Source: a virus. Taken from it: a stretch of DNA of 45,405 bases. The position numbers and the translations under genes were made by a program. How positions within the stretch are numbered: position 1 is the first letter of the stretch; every line of letters begins with the position of its first letter. This document shows positions 29,297 through 37,306 of the stretch, in pieces. The notes beneath the pieces are model-generated. The model was not told where the DNA came from. It saw only the letters and a list, made by a program, of their open reading frames with translations, and did not search any database. The stretch is from IMG/VR virus record IMGVR_UViG_3300034106_001777, positions 1-45,405 of that record, one strand, 5' to 3'.

Positions 29297-29311
29297 AATT
29301 TCACGAAGAGC
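29286..29311. repeat. perfect 26-base palindrome
   Basis: GCTCTTCGTGAAA (29286-29298) is followed directly by its exact reverse complement (29299-29311), with no spacer. No T run on the + strand; on the reverse strand it is followed by TTTTTGCAGA, so it could terminate reverse transcripts. It overlaps the stop codon of 29180-29296. Confidence 0.85.
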
Positions 29312-29351
29312 GCAAGGTTGTAAGAAAGTAACTTTAGAATAAGAGGGCGAT

Positions 29352-29501
29352 ATGGCAACGAAGCAAGAATATGCAAAATGGTGTATGATGCTAATCGAGG
29401 GTGAGGATTTCATGGTGGATGATATCTTTGAAGCAATGCACGATGATGGTTTTATTGACGAAGCTCAAGAATGGGTATATGATGAAGACGAAGATAACTG
29501 A
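29352..29501 (+). CDS. 49-residue acidic protein
   Basis: Strongly acidic (net charge about -14), with FMVDDIFEAMHDDGFIDEAQ and the end DEDEDN. AGAGGG lies upstream of the ATG. The charge distribution could suit a DNA-mimic inhibitor, but that is speculation. No family recognised. Confidence 0.6.
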   Translation: MATKQEYAKWCMMLIEGEDFMVDDIFEAMHDDGFIDEAQEWVYDEDEDN

Positions 29502-29610
29502 AGCAGAGATGCTGAATGATATTCTTTGGTTGCTTACTATCGTAAAGCAAGTATCCGACTATCGGATTGATAATGAAAAACTAAAAGAGATACGAGAAAA
29601 ATATGAATGA
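29482..29610 (+). CDS. 42-residue helical protein
   Basis: Starts at ATG 29482 inside the previous gene; the longer open frame from 29401 has no ribosome site. Sequence EAEMLNDILWLLTIVKQ then IDNEKLKEIREKYE: an amphipathic helix pair. Weak start signal, so moderate confidence. Confidence 0.5.
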   Translation: MKTKITEAEMLNDILWLLTIVKQVSDYRIDNEKLKEIREKYE

Positions 29611-29776
29611 ATTTGTTGTTCTAGGCATTGTGTTATTGCTCGTAGCTACATTCATTCGTGGCGCGATCATCGTGTTTTCAAAAAATTTTTGGTTAGCGCT
29701 AGCGCTATTCTTTTTAATCCTTCCTCTCTTTGTACTATGGGCATTCGTCGAAGGATTTTTTAACTGGTCGGACTGA
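29603..29776 (+). CDS. two-helix membrane protein
   Basis: 57 residues with two hydrophobic segments (about 4-24, VVLGIVLLLVATFIRGAII, and 29-50, FWLALALFFLILPLFVLWAF). Overlaps the previous gene by 8 bases. Size and topology fit a small holin or another phage membrane protein. A late-promoter motif overlaps its stop codon. Confidence 0.6.
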   Translation: MNEFVVLGIVLLLVATFIRGAIIVFSKNFWLALALFFLILPLFVLWAFVEGFFNWSD

Positions 29777-29782
29777 TAAATA
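29775..29782 (+). promoter_or_regulatory. T4-type late promoter motif before the glutaredoxin gene
   Basis: GATAAATA, 32 bases before the ATG at 29814. Confidence 0.45.
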
Positions 29783-29813
29783 AGTTAGGTATTTCAATAG
29801 GATTGGAGCATAA

Positions 29814-30065
29814 ATGATTACAATATACGGTAAGGACAACTGCCACTGGTGCCAAGAAGCAAAAAAGATCGCCGAGCAATACGACTTAAAGTACGAATAC
29901 AAGAATACCGGGTTTACAGATAACCGCGATGAAATGTTTGAACGTTATCCAGAAGTAAAGACGGTTCCGCAGATCTGGTGGGATGAGAGACACATCGGAG
30001 GATACTCGGAATTCGTAAAAGAGATCGAAGATACACTAGGAAATTACGGCCAGTCAGCTTTTTGA
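29814..30065 (+). CDS. nrdC: glutaredoxin
   Basis: 83 residues, a single thioredoxin-fold domain with the redox pair C10-HW-C13, cis-proline motif KTVPQIW and glutathione-binding IGGYSEF. It shuttles electrons from glutathione to disulfide enzymes; its most likely partner is the phage NrdA with its C-terminal CAAC. CHWC replaces the common CPYC, which should shift its redox potential. In T4 the corresponding gene is nrdC. Confidence 0.93.
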   Translation: MITIYGKDNCHWCQEAKKIAEQYDLKYEYKNTGFTDNRDEMFERYPEVKTVPQIWWDERHIGGYSEFVKEIEDTLGNYGQSAF

Positions 30066-30066
30066 G

Positions 30067-30095
30067 TTGACATTCTGATAGAATCAGTATACTCT
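30067..30095 (+). promoter_or_regulatory. sigma70-like promoter of the repeated family
   Basis: TTGACA (30067-30072), spacer TTCTGATAGAATCAGTA, TACTCT (30090-30095). Keeps AGAATCAGTxTA; the inverted repeat has one mismatch (AGAAT/ACTCT). Confidence 0.78.
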
Positions 30096-30119
30096 AGTAA
30101 ATATCATATGGAGATAGAC

Positions 30120-30362
30120 ATGGCTACCAAGACAGAAGCTTCTGACTATGAGATTCATCTTGTTACTCTTATGAGGGACTATCATCTAACTCTATCGGAA
30201 GCACTCAGCTTTGACTTTGAAGCAGAATGCATCGATATATCAAACGTCTTTGATCCGTGCGAATTTCTTGAAGAAAAACTTGTTGACCTTGAAAAGGTCA
30301 TGTACTACATGATGGTATGGACCGGCCAAGAGCTGGATATTGAACTGAAGAAGATCCAATAA
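30120..30362 (+). CDS. small acidic protein of unknown function
   Basis: 80 residues from ATG 30120, which has GGAG 6 bases upstream; the ATG at 30108 has no ribosome site. Helical, with Cys and acidic residues (LSEALSFDFEAECIDIS). Shares one base with the next gene. Confidence 0.65.
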   Translation: MATKTEASDYEIHLVTLMRDYHLTLSEALSFDFEAECIDISNVFDPCEFLEEKLVDLEKVMYYMMVWTGQELDIELKKIQ

Positions 30363-30706
30363 TGACTATGCATTTGATTCGAGGGATGACTTCCCTCAAC
30401 ACTCGTAAGAGAAAGCCAAAGACCAAAACGAAGCGTATGATCGAAGCCGAAGCGGAACACGCTCGGTTTCTTGCTCGTGCTGGCTATAAAGGAAACTCAA
30501 AGGACTACCGTTACGAGATTCCGGACTACAACACTGGCCCTCGAGTCACAAGCGATGTTGTTGCCGCCAACGGCGCAAAGAAAGCTAGCGTTAAGTACAC
30601 AGGCAATGAGATCCTCGGCATTGCGACCACGCACAAGTCCAACATGGTTCCTATTCGTAAAGACAATAAACAGGCTGCGGTTGATGCAGCGAGTATGAGA
30701 AGATAG
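30362..30706 (+). CDS. basic conserved phage protein
   Basis: 114 residues, strongly basic N-terminus (HLIRGMTSLNTRKRKPKTKT), then EAEHARFLARAGYK and a disordered-looking Gly/Asn end. A pattern I associate with small nucleic-acid-binding-like proteins of T4-like and other phages. No activity known. Confidence 0.65.
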   Translation: MTMHLIRGMTSLNTRKRKPKTKTKRMIEAEAEHARFLARAGYKGNSKDYRYEIPDYNTGPRVTSDVVAANGAKKASVKYTGNEILGIATTHKSNMVPIRKDNKQAAVDAASMRR

Positions 30707-30709
30707 ATA

Positions 30710-31537
30710 TTGAAGAGATTACTGTACCAGTTTCACGTCGACTTTAAAGATAGAAGTAAGAATGTTTTCGGCGAAAGCTTTGATCGAGTTTCGGTTGGAG
30801 AATACTGGAAACATAGCACAACTTTTGCAAAAGCATACTGTGAGAGATATGGTATCGACTATAAGTTTGAGTTCCTAAGTGAAGAGGAATATAAACCTTG
30901 GGCATTTGGCGTTGAGACCTTTGATAAGTATAGAGCAGTTCAACATCTAAAGGATTACGATCAGGTTCTATACGTAGACACCGACGTGATCATACACCAA
31001 AATGCCGATAACATCTTTGAAGAATTTATGCATAGCGGACTCGTCGGTTACTTTGATAATGTCGCTGATAGATATATTCATAGGGATAGCAGCTCGCTCG
31101 GAAAGATAAATTCTGGTGTCATACTGTTTAATAACACAAATAGAAATTTAAAGAACGGACATGGAAAACTATATAACATGGATATATTTTCTGGTAACTA
31201 TCCATGCAGAGGAACTCCATCTGAAACTCATATACTTGAGAAATTTTCAAAGGGCAAATGGTGGGAGCATTGGGAAGAAAAGCATTCTGAAAACGTAATT
31301 TATCTAAAGAACAAAACAGCTTCAGATGAAAATTTCTTTCACTACATTGTGAACTTATATACTCTACTTCCATTCCATATCGGAAGAAAGTATAACTATC
31401 GCAGAAAATTTAGCGAAAAGCCATTCTTTAGAAGTGGATCGGAAATGATTGAGGTGTCTCCAAGCTTTATTCATTATGAAGGCGCATCTAAAAAACTAAT
31501 TTATAAAGACTTCGAAGAAGGTTTATTTTTTAAATGA
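30710..31537 (+). CDS. GT8-like glycosyltransferase
   Basis: 275 residues with a TTG start at 30710 (MKRLLYQFHV would be the natural N-terminus; no nearby ATG). GT-A fold with the metal-binding motif YVD90-T-D92 (QVLYVDTDVIIH) and KINSGVILFNN, typical of GT8/glycogenin-like transferases that use UDP-sugars. Overlaps the epimerase gene by 4 bases, so a shared glycan pathway is likely. Could decorate phage structural proteins, DNA or a host surface glycan; the acceptor cannot be read from sequence. Confidence 0.75.
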   Translation: MKRLLYQFHVDFKDRSKNVFGESFDRVSVGEYWKHSTTFAKAYCERYGIDYKFEFLSEEEYKPWAFGVETFDKYRAVQHLKDYDQVLYVDTDVIIHQNADNIFEEFMHSGLVGYFDNVADRYIHRDSSSLGKINSGVILFNNTNRNLKNGHGKLYNMDIFSGNYPCRGTPSETHILEKFSKGKWWEHWEEKHSENVIYLKNKTASDENFFHYIVNLYTLLPFHIGRKYNYRRKFSEKPFFRSGSEMIEVSPSFIHYEGASKKLIYKDFEEGLFFK

Positions 31538-32469
31538 AAAGAGTTCTTGTAACTGGTGCAGCAGGATTTATTGGAGCTTCACTATCCGCTCGTCTTCGCG
31601 ATTGCGGTTACGAGATAATTGGTATTGACAACTATTGTGATTACTATCCAGCTACACTTAAGGTGGATAGAGTTAAGCATTTTCGCTTGCCTCCAGTACA
31701 CCTAGTAGATATCATTCATAAAGAAGCTCTATCTCGCTTTATTAAGAGTGCGAAGCCAGACATTGTTGTACACCTAGCAGCGATGGCGGGTGTAAGATAT
31801 TCTATGAAGAACCCTGGTATCTACCATAAGGTAAACATAGACGGAACTCAAAACGTTATTGATGCGTGCAAAGAAAACGGCATAGAAAAAGTCGTCTATG
31901 CATCTACTTCTAGCGTCTGCGCTGGAATCGAACAACTTCCATGGAGAGAAGACGAACCGGTTCTTCATCAGATAAGTCCGTATGGATACACTAAGTTTGT
32001 TAATGAATGCCAGTTTAAGATGTCTGGCCTGAACGACATCGGTCTTCGTTTCTTCACAGTATATGGACCTTGGGGTAGACCCGACATGGCTCTCTATGAC
32101 TTCACAAAGAACATTCTCAATCGTGAAAAGATAAAGCTGTATAACTATGGAAACATGAAGCGCGATTTCACGTACATTGATGATATCGTGAAAGGTGTTC
32201 AGATAGTGATGGAAAACGACAGTATTCCTTCGAACGAGATCTTTAACATAGGTAACACTCAGCAAGTCACTCTTAAACGTTTCGTAGAAGCAATCGAAAC
32301 GGCGACTGGAAAGAAAGCTGATATTGAGTATATCGAACACCAAGCAGGCGATTGTCTTGAGACTCAGTCTGACGTATCAAAACTTGTAAAGTATGGTTAT
32401 CAACCTTCAGTCAATATCGAAGAAGGTGTTGCTTCATTCGTTGATTGGTACACTTCATATCATAAGTAG
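31534..32469 (+). CDS. UDP-glucuronate 4-epimerase-like SDR enzyme
   Basis: 311 residues. NAD-binding GAAGFIG (8-14), the NAD-linked HLAAMAGVRYS, catalytic Y150-x3-K154 (SPYGYTK), then LRFFTVYGPWGRPDMALYDF and RDFTYIDDIVKG. The GPWGRPDMA and AGVRYS motifs are those of UDP-glucuronate 4-epimerases, which make UDP-galacturonate. The short UDP-glucose dehydrogenase at 20309 would provide the substrate. GalA is common in rhizobial surface sugars. Very similar UDP-GlcNAc or UDP-Glc epimerases cannot be fully excluded. Confidence 0.85.
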   Translation: MKRVLVTGAAGFIGASLSARLRDCGYEIIGIDNYCDYYPATLKVDRVKHFRLPPVHLVDIIHKEALSRFIKSAKPDIVVHLAAMAGVRYSMKNPGIYHKVNIDGTQNVIDACKENGIEKVVYASTSSVCAGIEQLPWREDEPVLHQISPYGYTKFVNECQFKMSGLNDIGLRFFTVYGPWGRPDMALYDFTKNILNREKIKLYNYGNMKRDFTYIDDIVKGVQIVMENDSIPSNEIFNIGNTQQVTLKRFVEAIETATGKKADIEYIEHQAGDCLETQSDVSKLVKYGYQPSVNIEEGVASFVDWYTSYHK

Positions 32470-32474
32470 TCTAA

Positions 32475-32482
32475 GATAAATA
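32475..32482 (+). promoter_or_regulatory. T4-type late promoter motif before the RuvC-like gene
   Basis: GATAAATA then T, 24 bases before the ATG at 32506. Confidence 0.45.
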
Positions 32483-32505
32483 TCTCTACAAGATGGAGAT
32501 ATTTT

Positions 32506-33072
32506 ATGATAGTTGCTGGTATTGATTATAGTTTGACGAGCCCCGCTATATGCGTTCACGAGGGCGATGAATGGAACGTGAAAAACTGCCGTTTCTACTA
32601 TGTCGTACATCGAGAGAAATCAGTCGTTGTCTCTGGGCAGTTCTATGGAGAGATGTATCAAGAGTATCTTTGCGACGCGCATCGATACGATAACCTCTCA
32701 AAGTGGTCACTCAAGACTCTCACATCAAACAACGTAACTAAGTGCTTCATTGAAGGATACGCCTTCAATGCTGTCGGCCGAGTCTTTCAGATAGCAGAGA
32801 ACACCGGCCAACTAAAGTATCGTCTTTGGAAAGACAAGATTCCCTTTCAAGTGTTTGCGCCACCCGAGATCAAAAAGTTTGCTACCACGAAGGGAAACGC
32901 AAACAAAGAAAAGATGTATGAAAGCTTTTTTGAAGAAACAATGGTTGACATTCGCGTAGAATTGGATATATTAAATAAGAATCAATGGAATCCGGTTTCG
33001 GACATTGTTGATTCCTACTATATCGCAAAGCTAGGCTTCATAAAGGAAAAAGAAAATGTGGATCAAGCGTAA
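32506..33072 (+). CDS. RuvC-like nuclease (Holliday junction resolvase-like)
   Basis: 188 residues, RNase H-like fold. First acidic residue Asp7 in GIDYSLTSPAI, then FIEGYAF (Glu), VFAPPEIKKFATTKGNANKE (the PxxVKKxxTGxGxAxK motif of RuvC) and the C-terminal DIVDSYYIAKLG. It should cut branched DNA; T4 uses gp49 (a different fold) to resolve branches before packaging, so this could be its replacement. GGAG ribosome site and a late-promoter motif suggest late expression. Confidence 0.8.
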   Translation: MIVAGIDYSLTSPAICVHEGDEWNVKNCRFYYVVHREKSVVVSGQFYGEMYQEYLCDAHRYDNLSKWSLKTLTSNNVTKCFIEGYAFNAVGRVFQIAENTGQLKYRLWKDKIPFQVFAPPEIKKFATTKGNANKEKMYESFFEETMVDIRVELDILNKNQWNPVSDIVDSYYIAKLGFIKEKENVDQA

Positions 33073-33277
33073 GAGCATTCTGACTGGTGTTGAGCGTACT
33101 CGCAACATTCCGGTTAACCCTGACGACATGGCTGCTTGGGAAACTGGCCTAGGCAACATTCAGGAGCTGATGCCGTATCTTAACGATACCGACCGCGAGT
33201 TCATTCTTTCCGGTATCACTGCCAAGGAGTGGGATGAAGCATTTGCAGAAGCATCGACGGAGGAGCATAGGTTTTGA
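33056..33277 (+). CDS. conserved small phage protein
   Basis: 73 residues. IKRKSILTGVERTRNIPVNP, MAAWETGLGNIQELMPYL and DREFILSGITAKEWD form a pattern I know from many phages of different types, without an assigned activity. Overlaps the RuvC-like gene by 17 bases and the kinase gene by 4. Confidence 0.7.
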   Translation: MWIKRKSILTGVERTRNIPVNPDDMAAWETGLGNIQELMPYLNDTDREFILSGITAKEWDEAFAEASTEEHRF

Positions 33278-33909
33278 TCGTAATTTTTAATGGTCCTCCT
33301 GGATCTGGTAAAGATGAATCTGCGGCGTATTTCGCTCGCCGCGGATTTACTCATTTAAGTTTTAAGGATGTTCTATTCGAAGAGACCATCTCTTTCTTTG
33401 GCGTTGACAAAGAATGGTTCATGGATGGCTATAACGATAGATCCGTCAAAGAGAGAAAAGAAGAACTTCTCGAAGACATGTCGAGACGAGAAGCTATGAT
33501 CTATGTATCAGAAGTGATCACGAAACCTGCCTTCGGTAAGGACGTATTTGGTGTCGCAGTGGCATCGAAGATCGAAGATGGCGTTGACTACGCGATCTCA
33601 GACGGCGGCTTCGAAGAGGAATTAGTTCCATTAATAAATAGAGTTAGAGCTGAAAATATACTATTGGTTCAGCTTACACGCAATGGGTGCGACTACTCTT
33701 CAGACTCACGCCGATATTTCAATGGAAGATTAGAAAAAGAATACGTTATTCGCGAGACGACAGAGATCGATAGCGAACACGTGCTCTCTCACAAATTTCC
33801 AATCCGTACCTATCGTGTACATAACAATGGTTCTCTTGAGGAGTTCCATGATGTTCTCCAAGATATTTACGATAAGGAACGTGATGCAAAAACAGAAAAC
33901 AAAACCTAG
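33274..33909 (+). CDS. 1: deoxynucleoside monophosphate kinase (gp1-like)
   Basis: 211 residues, TTG start at 33274 with GGAG about 10 bases upstream. Walker A NGPPGSGKDESA (6-17) with Lys13, then LSFKDVLF and the helical lid. ISDGGFEEEL matches the acidic substrate site of phage dNMP kinases. In T4, gp1 phosphorylates dNMPs to dNDPs, completing the nucleotide supply from RNR and thymidylate synthase. Fold secure, exact substrate inferred. Confidence 0.82.
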   Translation: MIVIFNGPPGSGKDESAAYFARRGFTHLSFKDVLFEETISFFGVDKEWFMDGYNDRSVKERKEELLEDMSRREAMIYVSEVITKPAFGKDVFGVAVASKIEDGVDYAISDGGFEEELVPLINRVRAENILLVQLTRNGCDYSSDSRRYFNGRLEKEYVIRETTEIDSEHVLSHKFPIRTYRVHNNGSLEEFHDVLQDIYDKERDAKTENKT

Positions 33910-34105
33910 GGTTTTCTATGAAAATCCATACGACTTAGAGACATTATTCGAATCGTTATCAATTGCGTCAGAACATGATAAGGAACTTATATTCGTCGAT
34001 AGACTCATCTCTCTATTGAGATTAGACCCAGAAGTCGATCTAACAACTCTTAACTTCAAGATACTTAAAGATCTTAACCTCGTAACACTTGAAATGACCA
34101 ACTAA
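33884..34105 (+). CDS. small protein of unknown function
   Basis: 73 residues from ATG 33884 with AAGGAA 5 bases upstream; the frame extends upstream without a start signal. Basic start, then YENPYDLETLFESL and helical LIFVDRLISLLRL. No family recognised; translated in overlap with the dNMP kinase gene. Confidence 0.6.
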   Translation: MQKQKTKPRVFYENPYDLETLFESLSIASEHDKELIFVDRLISLLRLDPEVDLTTLNFKILKDLNLVTLEMTN

Positions 34106-34119
34106 GGAGATACTATATT

Positions 34120-34398
34120 ATGGCAAAGGGAAAGAGCTCGTCCGGTAAAAATTATGTTTCTAAGGGCGAAAACAAAAACGTTAACTCCAAGCTTTTGAAT
34201 AGCATTCGCGCCGAAAGAACTGGCGCCGATGACATGCTCAATAAGCAGCGTGCATGGGTGAATGGATCGAACCCATGGCTGACCATCGAGAATCCAAACA
34301 AAGAACAGACGAATAAGCGTTTCATTCGTGTTCGAATGAACGATCTGAACGGTGGACCCGCAAAAGAGCGCTCCAAAAAAATCTTTGCTATGACCTAA
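34120..34398 (+). CDS. conserved basic phage protein
   Basis: 92 residues, rich in Lys/Arg/Asn. KGKSSSGKNYVSKGE, SIRAERTGADDM and NKRFIRVRMNDLNGGPAKER are typical of a small protein found near SH3-like and RNase H genes in T4-like phages of marine and rhizobial hosts (recollection). Probably binds nucleic acid or a structural partner. Confidence 0.7.
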   Translation: MAKGKSSSGKNYVSKGENKNVNSKLLNSIRAERTGADDMLNKQRAWVNGSNPWLTIENPNKEQTNKRFIRVRMNDLNGGPAKERSKKIFAMT

Positions 34399-34408
34399 GG
34401 AAACAGTT

Positions 34409-34669
34409 ATGAATTATGATAAAGACGATATCATTAAAAAGCTAAACGAAACGATCTGCAAGGTCGTTTTCACAAAAGCAAACGGTGAGACTCGAGTGAT
34501 GCACTGCACTCTATCAAATGAGTTTCTGCCAGCTCAAGTAGATCTTGAAGAAGCAATTCAAAAGAAGATTCCAAACCACACTGTGCTTGCGGTCTGGGAT
34601 GTTGAAGCAAACGGATGGCGTTCTTTCCGTTGGGACTCTCTTAAAGAGTTCAGCACAGTAGACAAATAA
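34409..34669 (+). CDS. SH3-like beta-barrel phage protein
   Basis: 86 residues. TICKVVFTKANGETRVMHCTL and VLAVWDVEANGWRSFRWD match the SH3-fold small proteins widespread in T4-like phages. Function unknown. TAATG overlap with the glycosyltransferase gene that follows. Confidence 0.75.
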   Translation: MNYDKDDIIKKLNETICKVVFTKANGETRVMHCTLSNEFLPAQVDLEEAIQKKIPNHTVLAVWDVEANGWRSFRWDSLKEFSTVDK

Positions 34670-35622
34670 TGAGCTGTATTTACAAGGGAAACATTGTAGA
34701 TACAAACCTCTCTCGCAATGCTCGTGGAGGCACTGAGATGATGCGAGAGAGGCTGCTTAATAATGTTCCGCCGGAACTTCTACAGAATTTTGCAGTTCAC
34801 TTCTCGAGGCCTCGTGAGATGCACAAAGATGTGAAAAACATTTTCTACTGCCATGATTTAGTTTTTGATCCAGAGAATGCTGTTCTTCGTGACGGCGGTT
34901 GGCAAAAGTTCGATCACTTTGTTTTCGTTTCGTATTGGCAGCGTGATCAATACATGCTCATCTATCAGATTCCATACTCGAAGTGTAGCGTAATACACAA
35001 TGCGATTGAGTTGGAGTATCACCCGCATCAAAAGAGAACCGATCAAATTCGTTTCATCTATCACACGACTCCGCATCGTGGATTGGAACTCGTCTATCCG
35101 ATCTTTGATGCTCTCAGCAAACAATACGACAACATTCATCTGGATGTATACTCATCCTTTAAGATTTATGGTTGGGAACAACGTGATAAGCCATATGAAA
35201 ACTTGTTCGAAAAACTCAAAGCTCATCCACGAATTACATATCATGGATCAAAGAGTAACGAAGAAGTTCTCGAAGCTCTGAAGGAATCTCATATCTTCCT
35301 TTTCCCTTCAATATGGCAGGAAACGTCTTGTATCGCGATGATAGAAGCGATACGTTCTGGTGTATTGGTGATCCATCCTAATTATGCAGCTCTGCCAGAA
35401 ACGTCTTCTAACGCTACTCTAATGTATGAATATACTGAGGATAGAAACGAGCATGCGAACCGTTCTTTTTCTGCAGTAAAGAACATACTTGATGCCCAGC
35501 GTATCGACGAAAACTTCATTAATAAGATAACGAATTCGGACGCATGTAACCTTCCACGGAATAGCATAAATACCTTTAAGAACTCTTGGATTAACTTGTT
35601 GAGGCGTTTAAGTAATGGCTGA
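34669..35622 (+). CDS. GT-B glycosyltransferase (GT4-like)
   Basis: 317 residues. A short N-terminal half (ARGGTEMMRERL, the donor side of some GT4 enzymes, and IFYCHDLVFDP), then IRFIYHTTPHRGLELV and the sugar-nucleotide motif IFLFPSIWQETSCIAMIEA with Glu-x7-Glu. Likely UDP- or GDP-sugar dependent; acceptor unknown. Similar genes near RNase H in T4-like phages are thought to modify DNA bases or virion proteins. It carries a late-promoter motif for the next gene in its 3' end. Confidence 0.78.
   Translation: MSCIYKGNIVDTNLSRNARGGTEMMRERLLNNVPPELLQNFAVHFSRPREMHKDVKNIFYCHDLVFDPENAVLRDGGWQKFDHFVFVSYWQRDQYMLIYQIPYSKCSVIHNAIELEYHPHQKRTDQIRFIYHTTPHRGLELVYPIFDALSKQYDNIHLDVYSSFKIYGWEQRDKPYENLFEKLKAHPRITYHGSKSNEEVLEALKESHIFLFPSIWQETSCIAMIEAIRSGVLVIHPNYAALPETSSNATLMYEYTEDRNEHANRSFSAVKNILDAQRIDENFINKITNSDACNLPRNSINTFKNSWINLLRRLSNG
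35565..35572 (+). promoter_or_regulatory. T4-type late promoter motif inside the glycosyltransferase gene
   Basis: CATAAATA then C, 43 bases before the ATG at 35615, located in coding sequence. Confidence 0.35.
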
Positions 35623-35956
35623 AATCATAAAATTCCCTCGAATGAAACTCGACTCACCACCACAATCACTCGAAGAGTTATCCGAAAAACTTACGGAATA
35701 CAGAACGAGTTTTTCGAACGACGTCGCAGAAAGTCTTTGGAACCTTGTTCTTATCGAGATGGTAAGGTCTGGGTGCAGGTTCGAACAAGACACCGAAAGG
35801 TACTACCCGTCCATCATTCTTCTTCTCGAATCAATTCGCTCGCTTCATTTAATGGCAAGCGACATATATCATCCTCTGCAAGACTTTGCAGATGAATTTA
35901 TAGAAAATGAAGAAATCGACAAAGAAATGATTGACATTGGTGAATTACTAGAGTAG
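35615..35956 (+). CDS. phage protein of unknown function
   Basis: 113 residues, helical, with the N-terminal MAEIIKFPRMK and acidic C-terminus (ENEEIDKEMIDIGELLE). SLWNLVLIEMVRSGCRF is a pattern I recall in T4-like phages beside RNase H. Overlaps the glycosyltransferase gene by 8 bases. Confidence 0.65.
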   Translation: MAEIIKFPRMKLDSPPQSLEELSEKLTEYRTSFSNDVAESLWNLVLIEMVRSGCRFEQDTERYYPSIILLLESIRSLHLMASDIYHPLQDFADEFIENEEIDKEMIDIGELLE

Positions 35957-35959
35957 TAT
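35931..35959 (+). promoter_or_regulatory. sigma70-like promoter for the RNase H gene
   Basis: TTGACA (35931-35936), 17-base spacer, TAGTAT (35954-35959), inside the end of the preceding gene. No inverted repeat. Confidence 0.55.
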
Positions 35960-35998
35960 AGACTCATAAGATCCAAATATAAGAGAAACACATACAAC

Positions 35999-36859
35999 AT
36001 GGCAATACTCATTGACTTCAACCAAGTGATCCTAGCATCACTATTTGTCGGTATCGGCAATCACCACAACATTGACTTGGATGAAAATCTTCTTCGTCAT
36101 ATGTTTCTAAACTCAATCCGTTCAAACCGAAAAAAGTTTCATAAAGAGTTCGGTGAGATCGTTATCTGCGCCGACGGTAAGAACTCTTGGCGGCGAGAAA
36201 CCTTTCCTTACTACAAAGCAAACCGCAGAAAGTCTCGTGAAGAGTCTGAGCTCGATTGGAACGAACTGTTTCGAATGATCAATACCATTCGTTCTGAGCT
36301 TAAAGATCACTTCCCTTATAAGGTCATTCATATCGACCACTGTGAAGCAGACGACATCATCGGTGCTGTCGTCCATGAGCATGGAACAGAACTAAACATC
36401 GGCGCTGAGCAGTTCCTTATCCTTTCGGGTGATAAAGACTACATCCAATTGCATAAGTATGCAAACGTAAAGCAGTACGATCCGGTTCGCAAGAAATGGG
36501 TTCAGAATTCAGATCCCGATAAATACCTCATGGAACATATCATTAAAGGCGACAGCGGTGACGGTGTACCGAACATTCTATCTCCAGACAACTGTCTTGC
36601 GATTGGTGAACGCCAAAAAATGATGACTGCGAATCGCCTGGCCAATTTTTTGAAAGGCCCTGATCACATGGATGAAAATACAGTTAGAAACTATCATCGT
36701 AATAAGATGATGATTGATCTGACTGAGATTCCAGATGCTTATAAAAAGAAAATCCTTGAAGACTACAGCGTGGATAAAGAAGTTGGGAGATCTCAACTAT
36801 TTGATTACTTTATGAAGAACAAACTTAAAAATTTAATCACTGATATACAGGACTTTTGA
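35999..36859 (+). CDS. rnh: T4 RNase H-like 5'-nuclease
   Basis: 286 residues (T4 RNase H has 305), FEN/5'-3' exonuclease family. Acidic metal residues appear in LIDFNQ, VICADGKNSWRRE, HCEADDIIG and ILSGDKDYIQL; GDSGDGVPN provides the helix-hairpin-helix entry. It removes RNA primers from lagging-strand fragments, cooperating with the primase (1328) and ligase (23205). Starts 40 bases after its promoter. Confidence 0.92.
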   Translation: MAILIDFNQVILASLFVGIGNHHNIDLDENLLRHMFLNSIRSNRKKFHKEFGEIVICADGKNSWRRETFPYYKANRRKSREESELDWNELFRMINTIRSELKDHFPYKVIHIDHCEADDIIGAVVHEHGTELNIGAEQFLILSGDKDYIQLHKYANVKQYDPVRKKWVQNSDPDKYLMEHIIKGDSGDGVPNILSPDNCLAIGERQKMMTANRLANFLKGPDHMDENTVRNYHRNKMMIDLTEIPDAYKKKILEDYSVDKEVGRSQLFDYFMKNKLKNLITDIQDF

Positions 36860-37306
36860 ATGTTACTCTCCCTATCGGAAATTGTAAATAAAGCGGCAGA
36901 ACTAAAGACGAATCAAGAAAAGATCGAATGGCTTCGTAAGAATGATTCTGTTCCACTTCGAACAATACTTAAGAACACCTATGATAAGAGTGTGGAATTC
37001 CTTATTCCAAACACTCCTCCGCCTTGGAAGAAGAACAGCTACATCGGCGTTGAAGGTATGCTTTTGAAAGAAGCAAGACGTCTTCGTATCTTTGTGAAGG
37101 GTGGCGGCTACGATACTCTTAATCAAGTCAAACGCGAAAACCTTTTCATCAGTCTTTTAGAAGATATTGATAATGGTGATGCAGAACTTTTGTGTAAGAT
37201 GATTGCACAAAAACCATTGACAGGTCTGCCTCGAAGTGTTATAGTACAATCGTTCCCAGGATTAATCGAAGGAGTAAAAGAGGAACAAGATGGCAAAGTC
37301 GTTTAA
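36860..37306 (+). CDS. DUF6433-like conserved T4-type phage protein
   Basis: 148 residues, starting directly after the RNase H stop. Features are LKTNQEKIEWLRKNDSVPLR, IPNTPPPWKKNSYIGVEGML and CKMIAQKPLTGLPRSVI. I recognise it as a protein conserved beside RNase H in cyanophages and other T4-like phages. Its role is not known; the position might suggest replication. Confidence 0.8.
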   Translation: MLLSLSEIVNKAAELKTNQEKIEWLRKNDSVPLRTILKNTYDKSVEFLIPNTPPPWKKNSYIGVEGMLLKEARRLRIFVKGGGYDTLNQVKRENLFISLLEDIDNGDAELLCKMIAQKPLTGLPRSVIVQSFPGLIEGVKEEQDGKVV

